Shown in pieces: positions 52,221 through 60,528 of a DNA stretch of 64,000 nt; the stretch's first letter is position 1; each line of letters opens with the position of its first letter. The translations under genes were made by a program, and so were the position numbers. Below the pieces are notes generated by a model, which ran no database searches, was not told the DNA's origin, and saw only the letters and a list, made by a program, of their open reading frames with translations. Where the stretch lies: the NCBI GenBank assembly GCA_002373675.1, contig DFLF01000013.1, forward strand, positions 166,497 to 230,496, written 5' to 3'. The DNA comes from Pseudobutyrivibrio sp. UBA3626. GTDB lineage: Bacteria > Bacillota > Clostridia > Lachnospirales > Lachnospiraceae.

Positions 52221-54146
52221 ATGAAGAGTAGTGATAAGAAATATCTTAATCTGTTAGCAAAGGAATATCCTACCAAGCAGGCAGTATGTCGAGAGATTAT
52301 TAATCTTAATGCAATTCTTAATCTTCCAAAGGGAACAGAACATTTTATGAGCGATTTACATGGAGAATACGAAGCCTTTCTACATATTCTTAATAACTGT
52401 TCTGGTGTTGTCAAAGAGAAGGTTGACATGGCTTTCGAAGATGAACTTCTTCCAAAAGAGAAAGACGAAATCTGTACTTTAATTTATTACCCTAGAGAAA
52501 AACTGAAGATGCTACATAAGGAGCGGGAGCTTACGGAAGAATGGTATAAGATGACGCTTAATCAGCTTATTGAAGTCGCCCGTAATCTTTCTTCAAAATA
52601 TACCCGTTCTAAGGTTAGAAAGGCAATGCCTAAGGATTTTGCATATATTATTGACGAGTTAATTCATGTTCCAAAGGATGAGGATGATAATCAGGATTTG
52701 TATCATAAGAAAATCCTAGAAACTATTCTTGCGCTTGATAATGGTGATGAATTTATTGTTGCTTTATCTGGATTAATAAAGCGACTTGCTGTTGATCATC
52801 TCCATATTATTGGTGACATATTTGACAGAGGGGCAAATGCAGATAAGATAATAGATCTTCTTATGGAACATCATTCTATCGACATAGAGTGGGGCAATCA
52901 TGATGTTCTTTGGATGGGGGCCGCTGCCGGATCTCCTGCTTGTATAGCCAATCTTGTTCGCAATAATCTTAAGTATAGCAATATAGAGATTCTTGAGAAT
53001 GGTTATGGTATTTCTCTTAGAAATCTTGTTCTTTTTGCTCTTGATACATATGATGAGAAAGACCCTATTAAGGCTGCATACAAGGCAATGTCTGTAATTC
53101 TCCAGAAAGTGGAAGGAGCAACTATATTTGCCAATCCAGAGTTTGAGATGGATGACAGACGTCTTCTTCACAGGGTTAATTGGGATGACTATACAATTGA
53201 GCTTGAAGGAGAGACTTATAAGCTTAATACCCATGATTTTCCAACAATCGATCCTGACAATCCATATGTCCTGTCTCCAGAAGAAAAGAAGATAATGGAT
53301 GATCTTGTTGTAGACTTTACAAGTGGTGATAGAATCAATCGACACATTGATTTCTTATATGACAAAGGTGGAATATACAAGGTTTACAATCAAAATCTCT
53401 TGTATCATGGATGTGTACCACTTGATGAAAATGGTAATTTCGATAATGTAATGGTAGATGGCAAAGCCTACTCTGGTAAAGCCTTTTTTGAGGCGGCAGA
53501 GGATGTTGCAAGACGTGCATTTTATATGAGAAGCAGAGACGATCTCTTAAGGTCACGTAACAAATCAAGACATGATAAAGATTTAGACTTTATGTGGTAT
53601 CTGTGGGGAGGAACCAAGTCTCCGATGTGCGGTAGAATTGTCAAGACATTTGAGAGAACATATATTGATGATAAGAAGACATGGGAAGAGCCTCAGAATC
53701 CATATTATAAGTATCAATACGAAGAGCGTTACATAAGAATGATTCTTAACGAATTTGGGCTTTTTTCTGATATGTCCCATGTTATAAATGGACATACACC
53801 GGTAAAACTTGGTAAAGGTGAGGTTCCAGTTAGAGCCAATGGTAAATTGTACGTAATCGACGGTGGCTTCTCCAAAGCGTACCACAAGTCAACAGGACAC
53901 GCTGGATACACTCTTATCTACAACTCCCATGGTATAAGACTTATGTCTCATAATCCATTTACCAGTGTGGAGCAGGCGCTTCGCAATAATGATGATATAG
54001 AGTCTGAGTCTAATATGGTAGAGGTTGAGAAGAATCGTGTAATGGTAAGAGATACTGACATTGGTAAAGGTATCTTAGAAGATATAAGCGACTTAGAAGC
54101 ATTACTTGAATGTTATAGAAATGGTGAGATAATAGAAGATGACTAA
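52221..54146 (+). CDS. fbp: Fructose-1,6-bisphosphatase, class III
   Basis: 641 residues from ATG 52221, with GGGGGAG at 52205-52211; seven upstream in-frame codons are rejected. Length and sequence fit the Firmicutes class III enzyme, a metallophosphatase. Visible metal-site motifs are SDLHGEYEAF, GDIFDRGANAD, EWGNHDVLWMG and, later, NGHTPVK. It hydrolyses fructose-1,6-bisphosphate in gluconeogenesis, here feeding hexose-6-P to the nucleotide-sugar pathways of this organism. It has its own promoter region full of palindromic elements and ends in a strong terminator. Confidence 0.96.
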   Translation: MKSSDKKYLNLLAKEYPTKQAVCREIINLNAILNLPKGTEHFMSDLHGEYEAFLHILNNCSGVVKEKVDMAFEDELLPKEKDEICTLIYYPREKLKMLHKERELTEEWYKMTLNQLIEVARNLSSKYTRSKVRKAMPKDFAYIIDELIHVPKDEDDNQDLYHKKILETILALDNGDEFIVALSGLIKRLAVDHLHIIGDIFDRGANADKIIDLLMEHHSIDIEWGNHDVLWMGAAAGSPACIANLVRNNLKYSNIEILENGYGISLRNLVLFALDTYDEKDPIKAAYKAMSVILQKVEGATIFANPEFEMDDRRLLHRVNWDDYTIELEGETYKLNTHDFPTIDPDNPYVLSPEEKKIMDDLVVDFTSGDRINRHIDFLYDKGGIYKVYNQNLLYHGCVPLDENGNFDNVMVDGKAYSGKAFFEAAEDVARRAFYMRSRDDLLRSRNKSRHDKDLDFMWYLWGGTKSPMCGRIVKTFERTYIDDKKTWEEPQNPYYKYQYEERYIRMILNEFGLFSDMSHVINGHTPVKLGKGEVPVRANGKLYVIDGGFSKAYHKSTGHAGYTLIYNSHGIRLMSHNPFTSVEQALRNNDDIESESNMVEVEKNRVMVRDTDIGKGILEDISDLEALLECYRNGEIIEDD

Positions 54147-54147
54147 T

Positions 54148-54170
54148 AAGAGCCCTTAAGGGCTCTTTTT
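54148..54170. terminator. Terminator after fbp
   Basis: A perfect 20-bp palindrome, AAGAGCCCTTAAGGGCTCTT (54148-54167), runs into a T tract on the + strand and lies between fbp and the convergent gene ending at 54184. The palindrome is flanked by A-rich sequence on its left side, so it may work for both strands. Confidence 0.9.
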
Positions 54171-54183
54171 AATCCTGATTTAA

Positions 54184-55152
54184 TTAATATGGCAAGCCGT
54201 TAAGATAAGAGGAATTGTTAAGCGAATCAAATAATTTGCCTAGATTCTTATCCTTTTCTTCTTCTGTTAAATCTTTAGATAATGTCTGAGACTTTGAATA
54301 ATACTGTAGTCTCTCTTCTAATACTTTAGTTGCTTTATCCATCATATCATAGACACTATCATTACTTACACATGAAGGATTCCAAGGGTTATACCACTTC
54401 TTATGGGCGAGATTACAAGGGTCTTTGTATTTTGTAACCTTGTCATTAGGAATCATAGGAGATATTACTGCATGTCCAAATATAAAACGCTCCAGAAGTC
54501 TTACAATTATCTTCTTTTTTCCTGTTGGGTCTTTCATAAGGTTTGCTTCAAGTGCCATTGAACTGATAGCGTGCCTGATATGATATAGAAGAATCTTGTT
54601 ATCAGGAAAAGTCTTTCTTATTGCCTCGTACAGTATTATTGATATAATCAAATGCTCCTTTATTGATAGAAGAATTGTATCGCCCATCTTGAAATCACTT
54701 GGCTTCATATGCATAAAGTGGCGAAGCAGGGCATTATCAATATCAGTTTCGAGGAATACATGAACTCCGAAATCATATAGTTTCTTGTCGTCGTGTTCCA
54801 TATATTTTGTTCTATGGTAAATGTATGGATGAACGATTGAGTCTAGCGTATAGTGGGCAATAAATCCGCTTATATAGGAATCGGCAATTAGTCGATGTTC
54901 CTTCTTGATAAGGTGATTTCTCGCATTTATAAGAGCCTCGAAAAATTCATTTGTCTTACCATTATGAATTACAACGCCTATATTTTCCTTATAGAAGAGA
55001 TATGCAGGCACATAATAGAAGAACACATCTGGCCCCTGTAACCCTAAATGATAGCTTTGAGGAAATCTGATTAAATATTGTTGGTATTTGTCGGGGGTAA
55101 ATTCATTAAGAGCATTTCGCCCAAACAAATAATGTGATTTAAAACCTGGCAT
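54184..55152 (-). CDS. Zinc-dependent phospholipase C-like protein
   Basis: 322 residues, no signal peptide. It matches the Zn_dep_PLPC pattern (PF00882): MPGFKSHYLFG at the start, LGLQGPDVFFYY, then ISGFIAHYTLDSIVHPYIYHRT, with several His/Asp residues suited to bind zinc. Many Firmicutes carry such uncharacterised cytosolic members, so true phospholipase activity should not be assumed. It is alone on its strand, and its 5' leader carries a strong hairpin (55171-55212). Confidence 0.8.
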   Translation of the reverse strand: MPGFKSHYLFGRNALNEFTPDKYQQYLIRFPQSYHLGLQGPDVFFYYVPAYLFYKENIGVVIHNGKTNEFFEALINARNHLIKKEHRLIADSYISGFIAHYTLDSIVHPYIYHRTKYMEHDDKKLYDFGVHVFLETDIDNALLRHFMHMKPSDFKMGDTILLSIKEHLIISIILYEAIRKTFPDNKILLYHIRHAISSMALEANLMKDPTGKKKIIVRLLERFIFGHAVISPMIPNDKVTKYKDPCNLAHKKWYNPWNPSCVSNDSVYDMMDKATKVLEERLQYYSKSQTLSKDLTEEEKDKNLGKLFDSLNNSSYLNGLPY

Positions 55153-55170
55153 AGTGGTACCTCCATTTAT

Positions 55171-55220
55171 GTCATAAGGAATCCTCCCACTTCGTGGGTC
55201 CCTCCTTATGACTTATTATA
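55171..55220 (-). promoter_or_regulatory. Promoter with hairpin at the transcript 5' end
   Basis: On the - strand, TGGTATAAT (TATAAT at 55220-55215) is an extended -10 box. Starting almost at the predicted transcript start, GTCATAAGGA pairs with TCCTTATGAC (55203-55212 with 55171-55180), and inside it CCCAC pairs with GTGGG around a 3-base loop. The stem could protect the mRNA 5' end or act as an operator. Confidence 0.5.
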
Positions 55221-55403
55221 CCACACTTGTAATTATTACAACAAAAATTAACTTTATATCCCATAAAATATGCAAATTTACTACTAGAATAAAATACCCA
55301 AATGTTGTATATTATAACTTGCGTTTTTATAAGAAATAAAAAGTAAAAACAATTTTTAATTTACAGTTTATTAAATCAACATATAATAATTGGGAGGAAT
55401 TGT

Positions 55404-56909
55404 ATGGCTTCAGTAAAAGACAGTATATCACATGCAGCTGAGCGCAAGACTTTTGAGGTGCTTGTTAACAGGCTAATAAAGAAGATAAGCAAAAAAGAAG
55501 ACGTTAACGAAAGAAGCGAGGTTTATATTAAGATAGCAGATTCCACAGTTAAGTTCTGGGGTAAAGAGGCTACTAATATGGATAGCCTTAATAAGGTTCG
55601 TGAAGCATTTAAGAATCCTGATAATAGATGGGTTAAGTTCCTTAACCAGATAATTGACGAGACAGATCCTAATTGTGCCAGGTCTTTGCTTGTTAATCTT
55701 GGATATGAGGGATTCCTTCGTGGAACTAAGATGATTCGTGAGAATCGTAAGATTTATAATTGCAACATCCCATGGCTTATTTTATTTGATCCAACAGACG
55801 CATGTAATCTTCATTGTACAGGATGCTGGTCTGGTACATATGGTCACAAGAATAATCTTGCATTTGAAGATATGGACAAGATTGTATCGGAAGGTAAAGA
55901 GTTAGGAACACACCTTTATCTTATGACAGGTGGCGAACCAACAGTAAGAATGAAGGATATATTCAGGCTTGCAGAGAAGCATAACGATTGCTACTTCGCG
56001 CTATTTAGTAATTCTACGCTTATTGATGAAGAGGTATGTAAGGAAGTTGTAAGGCTTGGTAATATTACATTCCTTCTATCTGTGGAAGGTTCGGAAGAGA
56101 CAAATGACGAGCGTCGTGGTGAAGGTCACTACGCGGCAGCTATGAAGGCAATGGATCTTCTTAAGAAATACGGAATAATATTTGGAACATCTATCTGCTA
56201 TACAAGAAATAATATTGAAGCAGTTACTGATGAGAAGTTCTTTAGATTTTTGGCAGAGAAGGGTGCAAGATTCGGATTCTATTTCCACTATATGCCAATT
56301 GGTGGTAACGCTGCTCCAGAACTAATGCCTACAATGGAACAGAGAAAAGAGATAATAGATAAGATTCGTTGGGTGAGAACAGGAGATAACGATATTGGAT
56401 TCTTCCCTATGGACTTCCAGAATGATGGAGAATTTGTAGGTGGATGTATAGCTGGTGGAAGAAATTATTTCCATATTAATGCGCAAGGTGATGCAGAGCC
56501 ATGTGTATTTATCCACTTCTCAGATACTAATATCAAGACTCATTCAATCCTTGAGATGTTACAGAGTCCGCTATTCAAGGCGTATCATGAAGGACAGCCA
56601 TTTAACAGAAATATGCTTCGTCCTTGTCCAATGCTTGAGAATCCTGAACTTCTAAGAGAGATGATTAAGAAGACAGGTGCTCATGGTACTAATGCTGAGT
56701 GTGAAGAGACAGCAGAACAGCTTTGTGCCAAATGTGATAATTATGCTAAGGAATGGGCTCCTATTGCAGATGAAATCTGGGCTAGCCAGAATCATAAATT
56801 CAGACCTTACGAGAACTACTCGCTTGAGAAGAGAGAGAATCCTGAGCTTGCAGCATTTGAGCATATAGATGCCCCTAATGGCTTAGACCTTGATAATTTA
56901 CATGTATAA
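55404..56909 (+). CDS. Radical SAM protein of unknown function
   Basis: 501 residues. The [4Fe-4S] cluster motif CNLHCTGC has Cys134, Cys138 and Cys141, followed by a GGEP motif (MTGGEPTVR) that binds S-adenosylmethionine. About 130 residues precede the cluster, a long helical lead-in. The C-terminal third has more cysteines (GGCIAGG, AEPCVF, LRPCPM, CEETAEQLCAKC) arranged like a SPASM-type auxiliary cluster domain. SPASM proteins often modify peptides or proteins, but no short precursor peptide is visible next to it, so the substrate is unknown. GGGAGGA precedes the ATG. Confidence 0.85.
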   Translation: MASVKDSISHAAERKTFEVLVNRLIKKISKKEDVNERSEVYIKIADSTVKFWGKEATNMDSLNKVREAFKNPDNRWVKFLNQIIDETDPNCARSLLVNLGYEGFLRGTKMIRENRKIYNCNIPWLILFDPTDACNLHCTGCWSGTYGHKNNLAFEDMDKIVSEGKELGTHLYLMTGGEPTVRMKDIFRLAEKHNDCYFALFSNSTLIDEEVCKEVVRLGNITFLLSVEGSEETNDERRGEGHYAAAMKAMDLLKKYGIIFGTSICYTRNNIEAVTDEKFFRFLAEKGARFGFYFHYMPIGGNAAPELMPTMEQRKEIIDKIRWVRTGDNDIGFFPMDFQNDGEFVGGCIAGGRNYFHINAQGDAEPCVFIHFSDTNIKTHSILEMLQSPLFKAYHEGQPFNRNMLRPCPMLENPELLREMIKKTGAHGTNAECEETAEQLCAKCDNYAKEWAPIADEIWASQNHKFRPYENYSLEKRENPELAAFEHIDAPNGLDLDNLHV

Positions 56910-57009
56910 TTGCACGAAATTTAAACCATAAATAATGCTTGTTTTTTTAGTTGAATCGTAATACAATAATATCGCTACGTTTGGTGTGAGTAGCAGAAGA
57001 GGTATTAAA

Positions 57010-58449
57010 ATGTTTGTAGGACGAAAGAAAGAATTAGAAGCGTTAGAGCGCTTTTATAATGACGACAAGGAGAAGGTCGCGTGTGTCACAGGACAAGTGG
57101 GCATGGGTAAGACGACGCTTCTTAAAGAATTTGCCAAGGATAAAAAGCACATTTTTCACATTGCATACCCAACGACGGATGTAGGACAAATGGTGCTATT
57201 TGCCCGATCTCTAGGCGAGATTTATGAGATGCCCAGATTTGCAAATACAGCAAATCTTGAAGTGTTAAAAGAAGAATATGAGATGATTCCGGATTTTACG
57301 GAATTAATGGATATGATTGAGGAGAAGGCTGAAGGAGAGAAGCTGCTTCTCATTATTGATGAATACTATAATTTCGTTAAAGCTGATGCTTCATATGAGA
57401 AGATTCTTTTTGAGTATTTTACTTCAAAATGGGTAGATAACAACATCAAACTCATTGTGTGTGGCGATTCTTTCCTTGCTATGGAAAAATTCGTATTTGG
57501 TAAAAAGGCAATCTGGAAAGATGTTGACATGACGAGGATTGAGCTTAAAGGGATGGGATTCTATGATTCCTGCGAGTTTTTCCGGGGAAGGGATGCGGAG
57601 GAAAGAGCATTCCTATACGGTCTTACCGGTGGCATTCCACAGCATTTATCTAAGATTGATGGTGACCTTGAGAATGTCGCAAAGGAGCTTTTCCTAAAAC
57701 CAATTCATCAGGCTGGTCTTATGCCGGAAGCCACTATGAGTGTTGATTTGAGAGAATTATCTTACTATAACAGAATTCTTATGACACTGGCTCAGGGAAA
57801 TGTCAGAGTTAATCAGATATCAGCTCTTGTCAACAAGCCTAAAGATGTTGTGGTTCCATATATGAATACCCTGATTAATATTGGTGTAGTTGAGAAGAAT
57901 AATGCTATAACAGAGAAGAATAATCGTAAGAAGACAAGATATGGAATAGTTAATACTAATTTCCTGTTCTGGTATAGATATATTGCGCCTAATATCGACT
58001 GGTATTACAGCGGCAAGATTAGAGATATGTGGTCAGAACTAATTGAACCTGAGCTTGCTGATTACATGAAGGCTGTATTTGTTCGCATGTGTAAAGAGTA
58101 TATAAGAAAAGAAGCGGACAATGGCAAGATGCCATTTACTGTAGATGATATAGGTAATTGGTGGGAGAATGACGAGGATAAAGGAACGTCTTCAGGATTC
58201 GATCTTGTGGCTCTTGGTAAATGCGAAGGTAAGCCATGTACCGTATTTGGCAGATGTTACTATAATGATGCTCCAATAGAAATGGCTACACTTAAGGACT
58301 TGATTGAGATGACGAAGCATGTATCAGCAACCGGTGATGTGTTCTATATAGTATTCTCTAAGAATGGGTTCCATGAGAACACCCTTACTGTTGCAGGTGC
58401 AATTAAGAATATTATGCTTATTACACTTGAAGACGTTGCTAAGTTATAG
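57010..58449 (+). CDS. AAA-type ATPase with a C-terminal nuclease-like domain (archaeal ATPase/DUF234 type)
   Basis: 479 residues from ATG 57010 (AGAGG just upstream); ATG 56986 is rejected. It begins MFVGRKKELEALERFY, typical of this family, with Walker A GQVGMGKTT (residues 28-36) and Walker B LLIIDEYYNF. The middle part (NQISALVNKPKDVV) looks like a winged helix. The C-terminal ~140 residues (SSGFDLVAL, then a GRCYYND stretch) match the DUF234-type restriction-endonuclease-like domain. The biological role of this family is unknown. It follows the radical SAM gene by 100 bp. Confidence 0.8.
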   Translation: MFVGRKKELEALERFYNDDKEKVACVTGQVGMGKTTLLKEFAKDKKHIFHIAYPTTDVGQMVLFARSLGEIYEMPRFANTANLEVLKEEYEMIPDFTELMDMIEEKAEGEKLLLIIDEYYNFVKADASYEKILFEYFTSKWVDNNIKLIVCGDSFLAMEKFVFGKKAIWKDVDMTRIELKGMGFYDSCEFFRGRDAEERAFLYGLTGGIPQHLSKIDGDLENVAKELFLKPIHQAGLMPEATMSVDLRELSYYNRILMTLAQGNVRVNQISALVNKPKDVVVPYMNTLINIGVVEKNNAITEKNNRKKTRYGIVNTNFLFWYRYIAPNIDWYYSGKIRDMWSELIEPELADYMKAVFVRMCKEYIRKEADNGKMPFTVDDIGNWWENDEDKGTSSGFDLVALGKCEGKPCTVFGRCYYNDAPIEMATLKDLIEMTKHVSATGDVFYIVFSKNGFHENTLTVAGAIKNIMLITLEDVAKL

Positions 58450-58491
58450 TATCATATACAAGATATTGTGTATCACATACAACATATTGTG
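58450..58491 (+). repeat. Tandem 21-bp direct repeat upstream of transketolase
   Basis: Two abutting 21-base units, 58450-58470 and 58471-58491, match at 19 of 21 positions (differences at unit positions 6 and 13). They fill the gap between the ATPase gene and the transketolase ribosome-binding site. Each unit has short inverted parts (ATACAA and TTGT), so a pair of protein-binding sites is conceivable. Confidence 0.7.
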
Positions 58492-58507
58492 GTGAAAGGA
58501 AATATAA

Positions 58508-59347
58508 ATGACAAATCTTGAATTACAAAAAAAGGCTGTACAGATTAGGAAAGGCATAATAAGAAGTACTCATGCCGCAAAGGCTGGTCACCCAGGTGGT
58601 TCACTATCATCTGCTGAAGTATTTGCTTACCTCTATTTTGAGGAAATGAATATAGATGAGAAGAATCCTAATAAGGACGACAGAGATAGATTCATACTTT
58701 CCAAAGGACATTCGGCTCCCGGATTATATGCAGCGCTGGCATTGAGGGGTTTTTTCCCTGAAGAAGATTTGATTACACTTCGTCACATAGGCTCACATTT
58801 ACAAGGACATCCAACACTTGGATATACACCTGGAATTGATATGTCTAGTGGTTCTCTAGGACAGGGGGCTTCTGCTTCATGTGGAATGGCTATGGCCGCA
58901 AGAATAGATAAGAAGGATTACAGAGTATATTCTCTTCTGGGAGATGGTGAGATTCAGGAAGGTCAGGTGTGGGAAGCTGCAATGTTTGCAGGAGCCAGAA
59001 AGCTTGATAACTTATGTTGGATTATAGATAATAACAATTTGCAGATAGATGGTGCAATTGACGAGATTAATTCACCATATCCTATCGGTGATAAATTCAG
59101 AGCATTTAATTTCAATGTTATTGAGGTTGATGATGGACACGACTTTGACAAGCTAAGAGCTGCATTCGATAATGCAAGAAATACTAAAGGAATGCCATCA
59201 GTAATTGTCATGAAGACGATTAAGGGTAAAGATGTATCCTTTATGGAAAATGTAGTTGGCTGGCATGGCGTCGCACCAAAGGACGACGAGGCTGAGAAAG
59301 CCTTAGAAGAATTAGATAAGCTTGAGGAGGAACTATGTCAGAACTAA
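58508..59347 (+). CDS. Transketolase, N-terminal subunit
   Basis: 279 residues. It contains the thiamine-diphosphate pyrimidine-binding half of transketolase: AGHPGGSLSSAE, SKGHSAPGLYAALA and the GDGEIQEGQVWEA motif that binds the cofactor phosphate and metal. In many Clostridia transketolase is split into two genes, and the partner begins 13 bp before this gene's stop codon. It moves two-carbon units between sugars in the non-oxidative pentose phosphate pathway. The start has AAAGGA about 10 bp upstream. Confidence 0.95.
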   Translation: MTNLELQKKAVQIRKGIIRSTHAAKAGHPGGSLSSAEVFAYLYFEEMNIDEKNPNKDDRDRFILSKGHSAPGLYAALALRGFFPEEDLITLRHIGSHLQGHPTLGYTPGIDMSSGSLGQGASASCGMAMAARIDKKDYRVYSLLGDGEIQEGQVWEAAMFAGARKLDNLCWIIDNNNLQIDGAIDEINSPYPIGDKFRAFNFNVIEVDDGHDFDKLRAAFDNARNTKGMPSVIVMKTIKGKDVSFMENVVGWHGVAPKDDEAEKALEELDKLEEELCQN

Positions 59348-60276
59348 AGAGAATAGCAACAAGACAAAGCTACGGAGAAGCTTTAGCAGAGCTTGGAGAA
59401 ACTGATGATAGAATAGTGGTACTTGACGCGGATCTTGCAGAATCTACTAAGACGGCGATTTTCGGCAAGAAATTCCCGGATAGATTTATTGATTGTGGAA
59501 TTGCAGAAGCTAATATGGTAAGTATGGCAGCAGGTCTTGCGGCATGTGGTAAAGTTCCATTTTGCTCAAGCTTTGCAATGTTTGCAACAGGACGTGCATA
59601 CGAACAGATTAGGAATTCCGTTGGGTATCCTCATCTTAATGTTAGAATTGCAGCAAGTCATGCAGGAATATCTGTTGGTGAGGACGGAGCAACACATCAG
59701 TGTATAGAAGATATATCTCTTATGCGTAACATTCCTGGTATGACAGTTCTATGTCCTGCAGATGATGTTGAGACAAAGGCTTGCATCAAAGCAGTAATGG
59801 ATATAGAAGGACCTTGTTATATAAGACTTGGAAGACTTGCGGTTCCAGCATATAATGATGAATCTGATTATGAATTTAATCTATATGAAGCCCCAATTCT
59901 TCGCGAAGGTAGTGATGTTACGTTATTCGCAACTGGATTAGAGGTTATAGAGGCATTACAGGCGGCAGATAAGTTATCTGCTGATGGCATAGAAGCTCAG
60001 GTTGTAAATGTTCATACGATTAAGCCACTTGATGTGGAAACAGTGGTGTCCGGTGCTAAGAAGACAGGTAAGGTTGTAACAATTGAAGAACATTCTGTTA
60101 TTGGAGGATTAGGTTCAGCTGTTGCAGAGACATTGTCAGAGCATTATCCAACTAAGCAACTTAGAATTGGAATTCAGGATAGATTTGGCGAGTCAGGTCC
60201 AGCACTTAAGTTACTTGAGAAATATGAACTTGATGCTAAAGGAATTTATAAGCAGGTTAAAGAATTTTTGGCGTAG
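59335..60276 (+). CDS. Transketolase, C-terminal subunit
   Basis: 313 residues: the pyrimidine domain (VVLDADLAEST, then FIDCGIAEANMVSMAAGLA with the catalytic glutamate) and the C-terminal domain (VVTIEEHSVIGGLGSAVAE). A 13-bp overlap with the N-terminal subunit and a GGAGGA inside that gene's end imply tight translational coupling. DXS is excluded by the short length and split form. The unit ends in the repeated hairpin element that doubles as a terminator. Confidence 0.95.
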   Translation: MSELKRIATRQSYGEALAELGETDDRIVVLDADLAESTKTAIFGKKFPDRFIDCGIAEANMVSMAAGLAACGKVPFCSSFAMFATGRAYEQIRNSVGYPHLNVRIAASHAGISVGEDGATHQCIEDISLMRNIPGMTVLCPADDVETKACIKAVMDIEGPCYIRLGRLAVPAYNDESDYEFNLYEAPILREGSDVTLFATGLEVIEALQAADKLSADGIEAQVVNVHTIKPLDVETVVSGAKKTGKVVTIEEHSVIGGLGSAVAETLSEHYPTKQLRIGIQDRFGESGPALKLLEKYELDAKGIYKQVKEFLA

Positions 60277-60317
60277 TTAGATATAAGAGGCATAATAGAA
60301 TAATGTGACAGAAACCA

Positions 60318-60354
60318 GGGTCCAATCTGCCATCCAGGCAGTGGGACCCTTTTT
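60318..60354 (+). terminator. Intrinsic terminator built on the conserved hairpin element (copy 2)
   Basis: Outer stem GGGTCC (60318-60323) with GGACCC (60344-60349), inner stem CTGCC (60327-60331) with GGCAG (60337-60341), the same unpaired AAT between them, and a T tract after the stem. The preceding AAACCAG and most of the loop match copy 1 at 29559, while the outer stem differs by one compensated base pair. Confidence 0.85.
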
Positions 60355-60387
60355 CTTGCCATCCATGGGAAAAATATAAAAAACTTC

Positions 60388-60417
60388 TTGACACCCTCTA
60401 TTATTTTGGTGTAATAT
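60388..60417 (+). promoter_or_regulatory. Promoter for rpoB
   Basis: A perfect -35 TTGACA (60388-60393) is followed after 16 bp by TGTAAT (60410-60415), or after 18 bp by TAATAT (60412-60417). This leaves an untranslated leader of a little over 100 bases before the rpoB start codon. I saw no clear structure in that leader. Confidence 0.75.
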
Positions 60418-60528
60418 GTAGAGTGCTTTATTGTGGAGTAATGGGCGTAGTATGCCTAATTTTAAGAGCTATTCGTACACATTATATACACATTTATTGC
60501 AAAATAAAATGAAGAGGTGAAGCGTCAA

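Noticed and set aside
52773..53345. A 190-codon open frame on the - strand inside fbp
   Set aside because: It is fully contained in a strongly conserved enzyme gene and has no ribosome-binding site or domain pattern.
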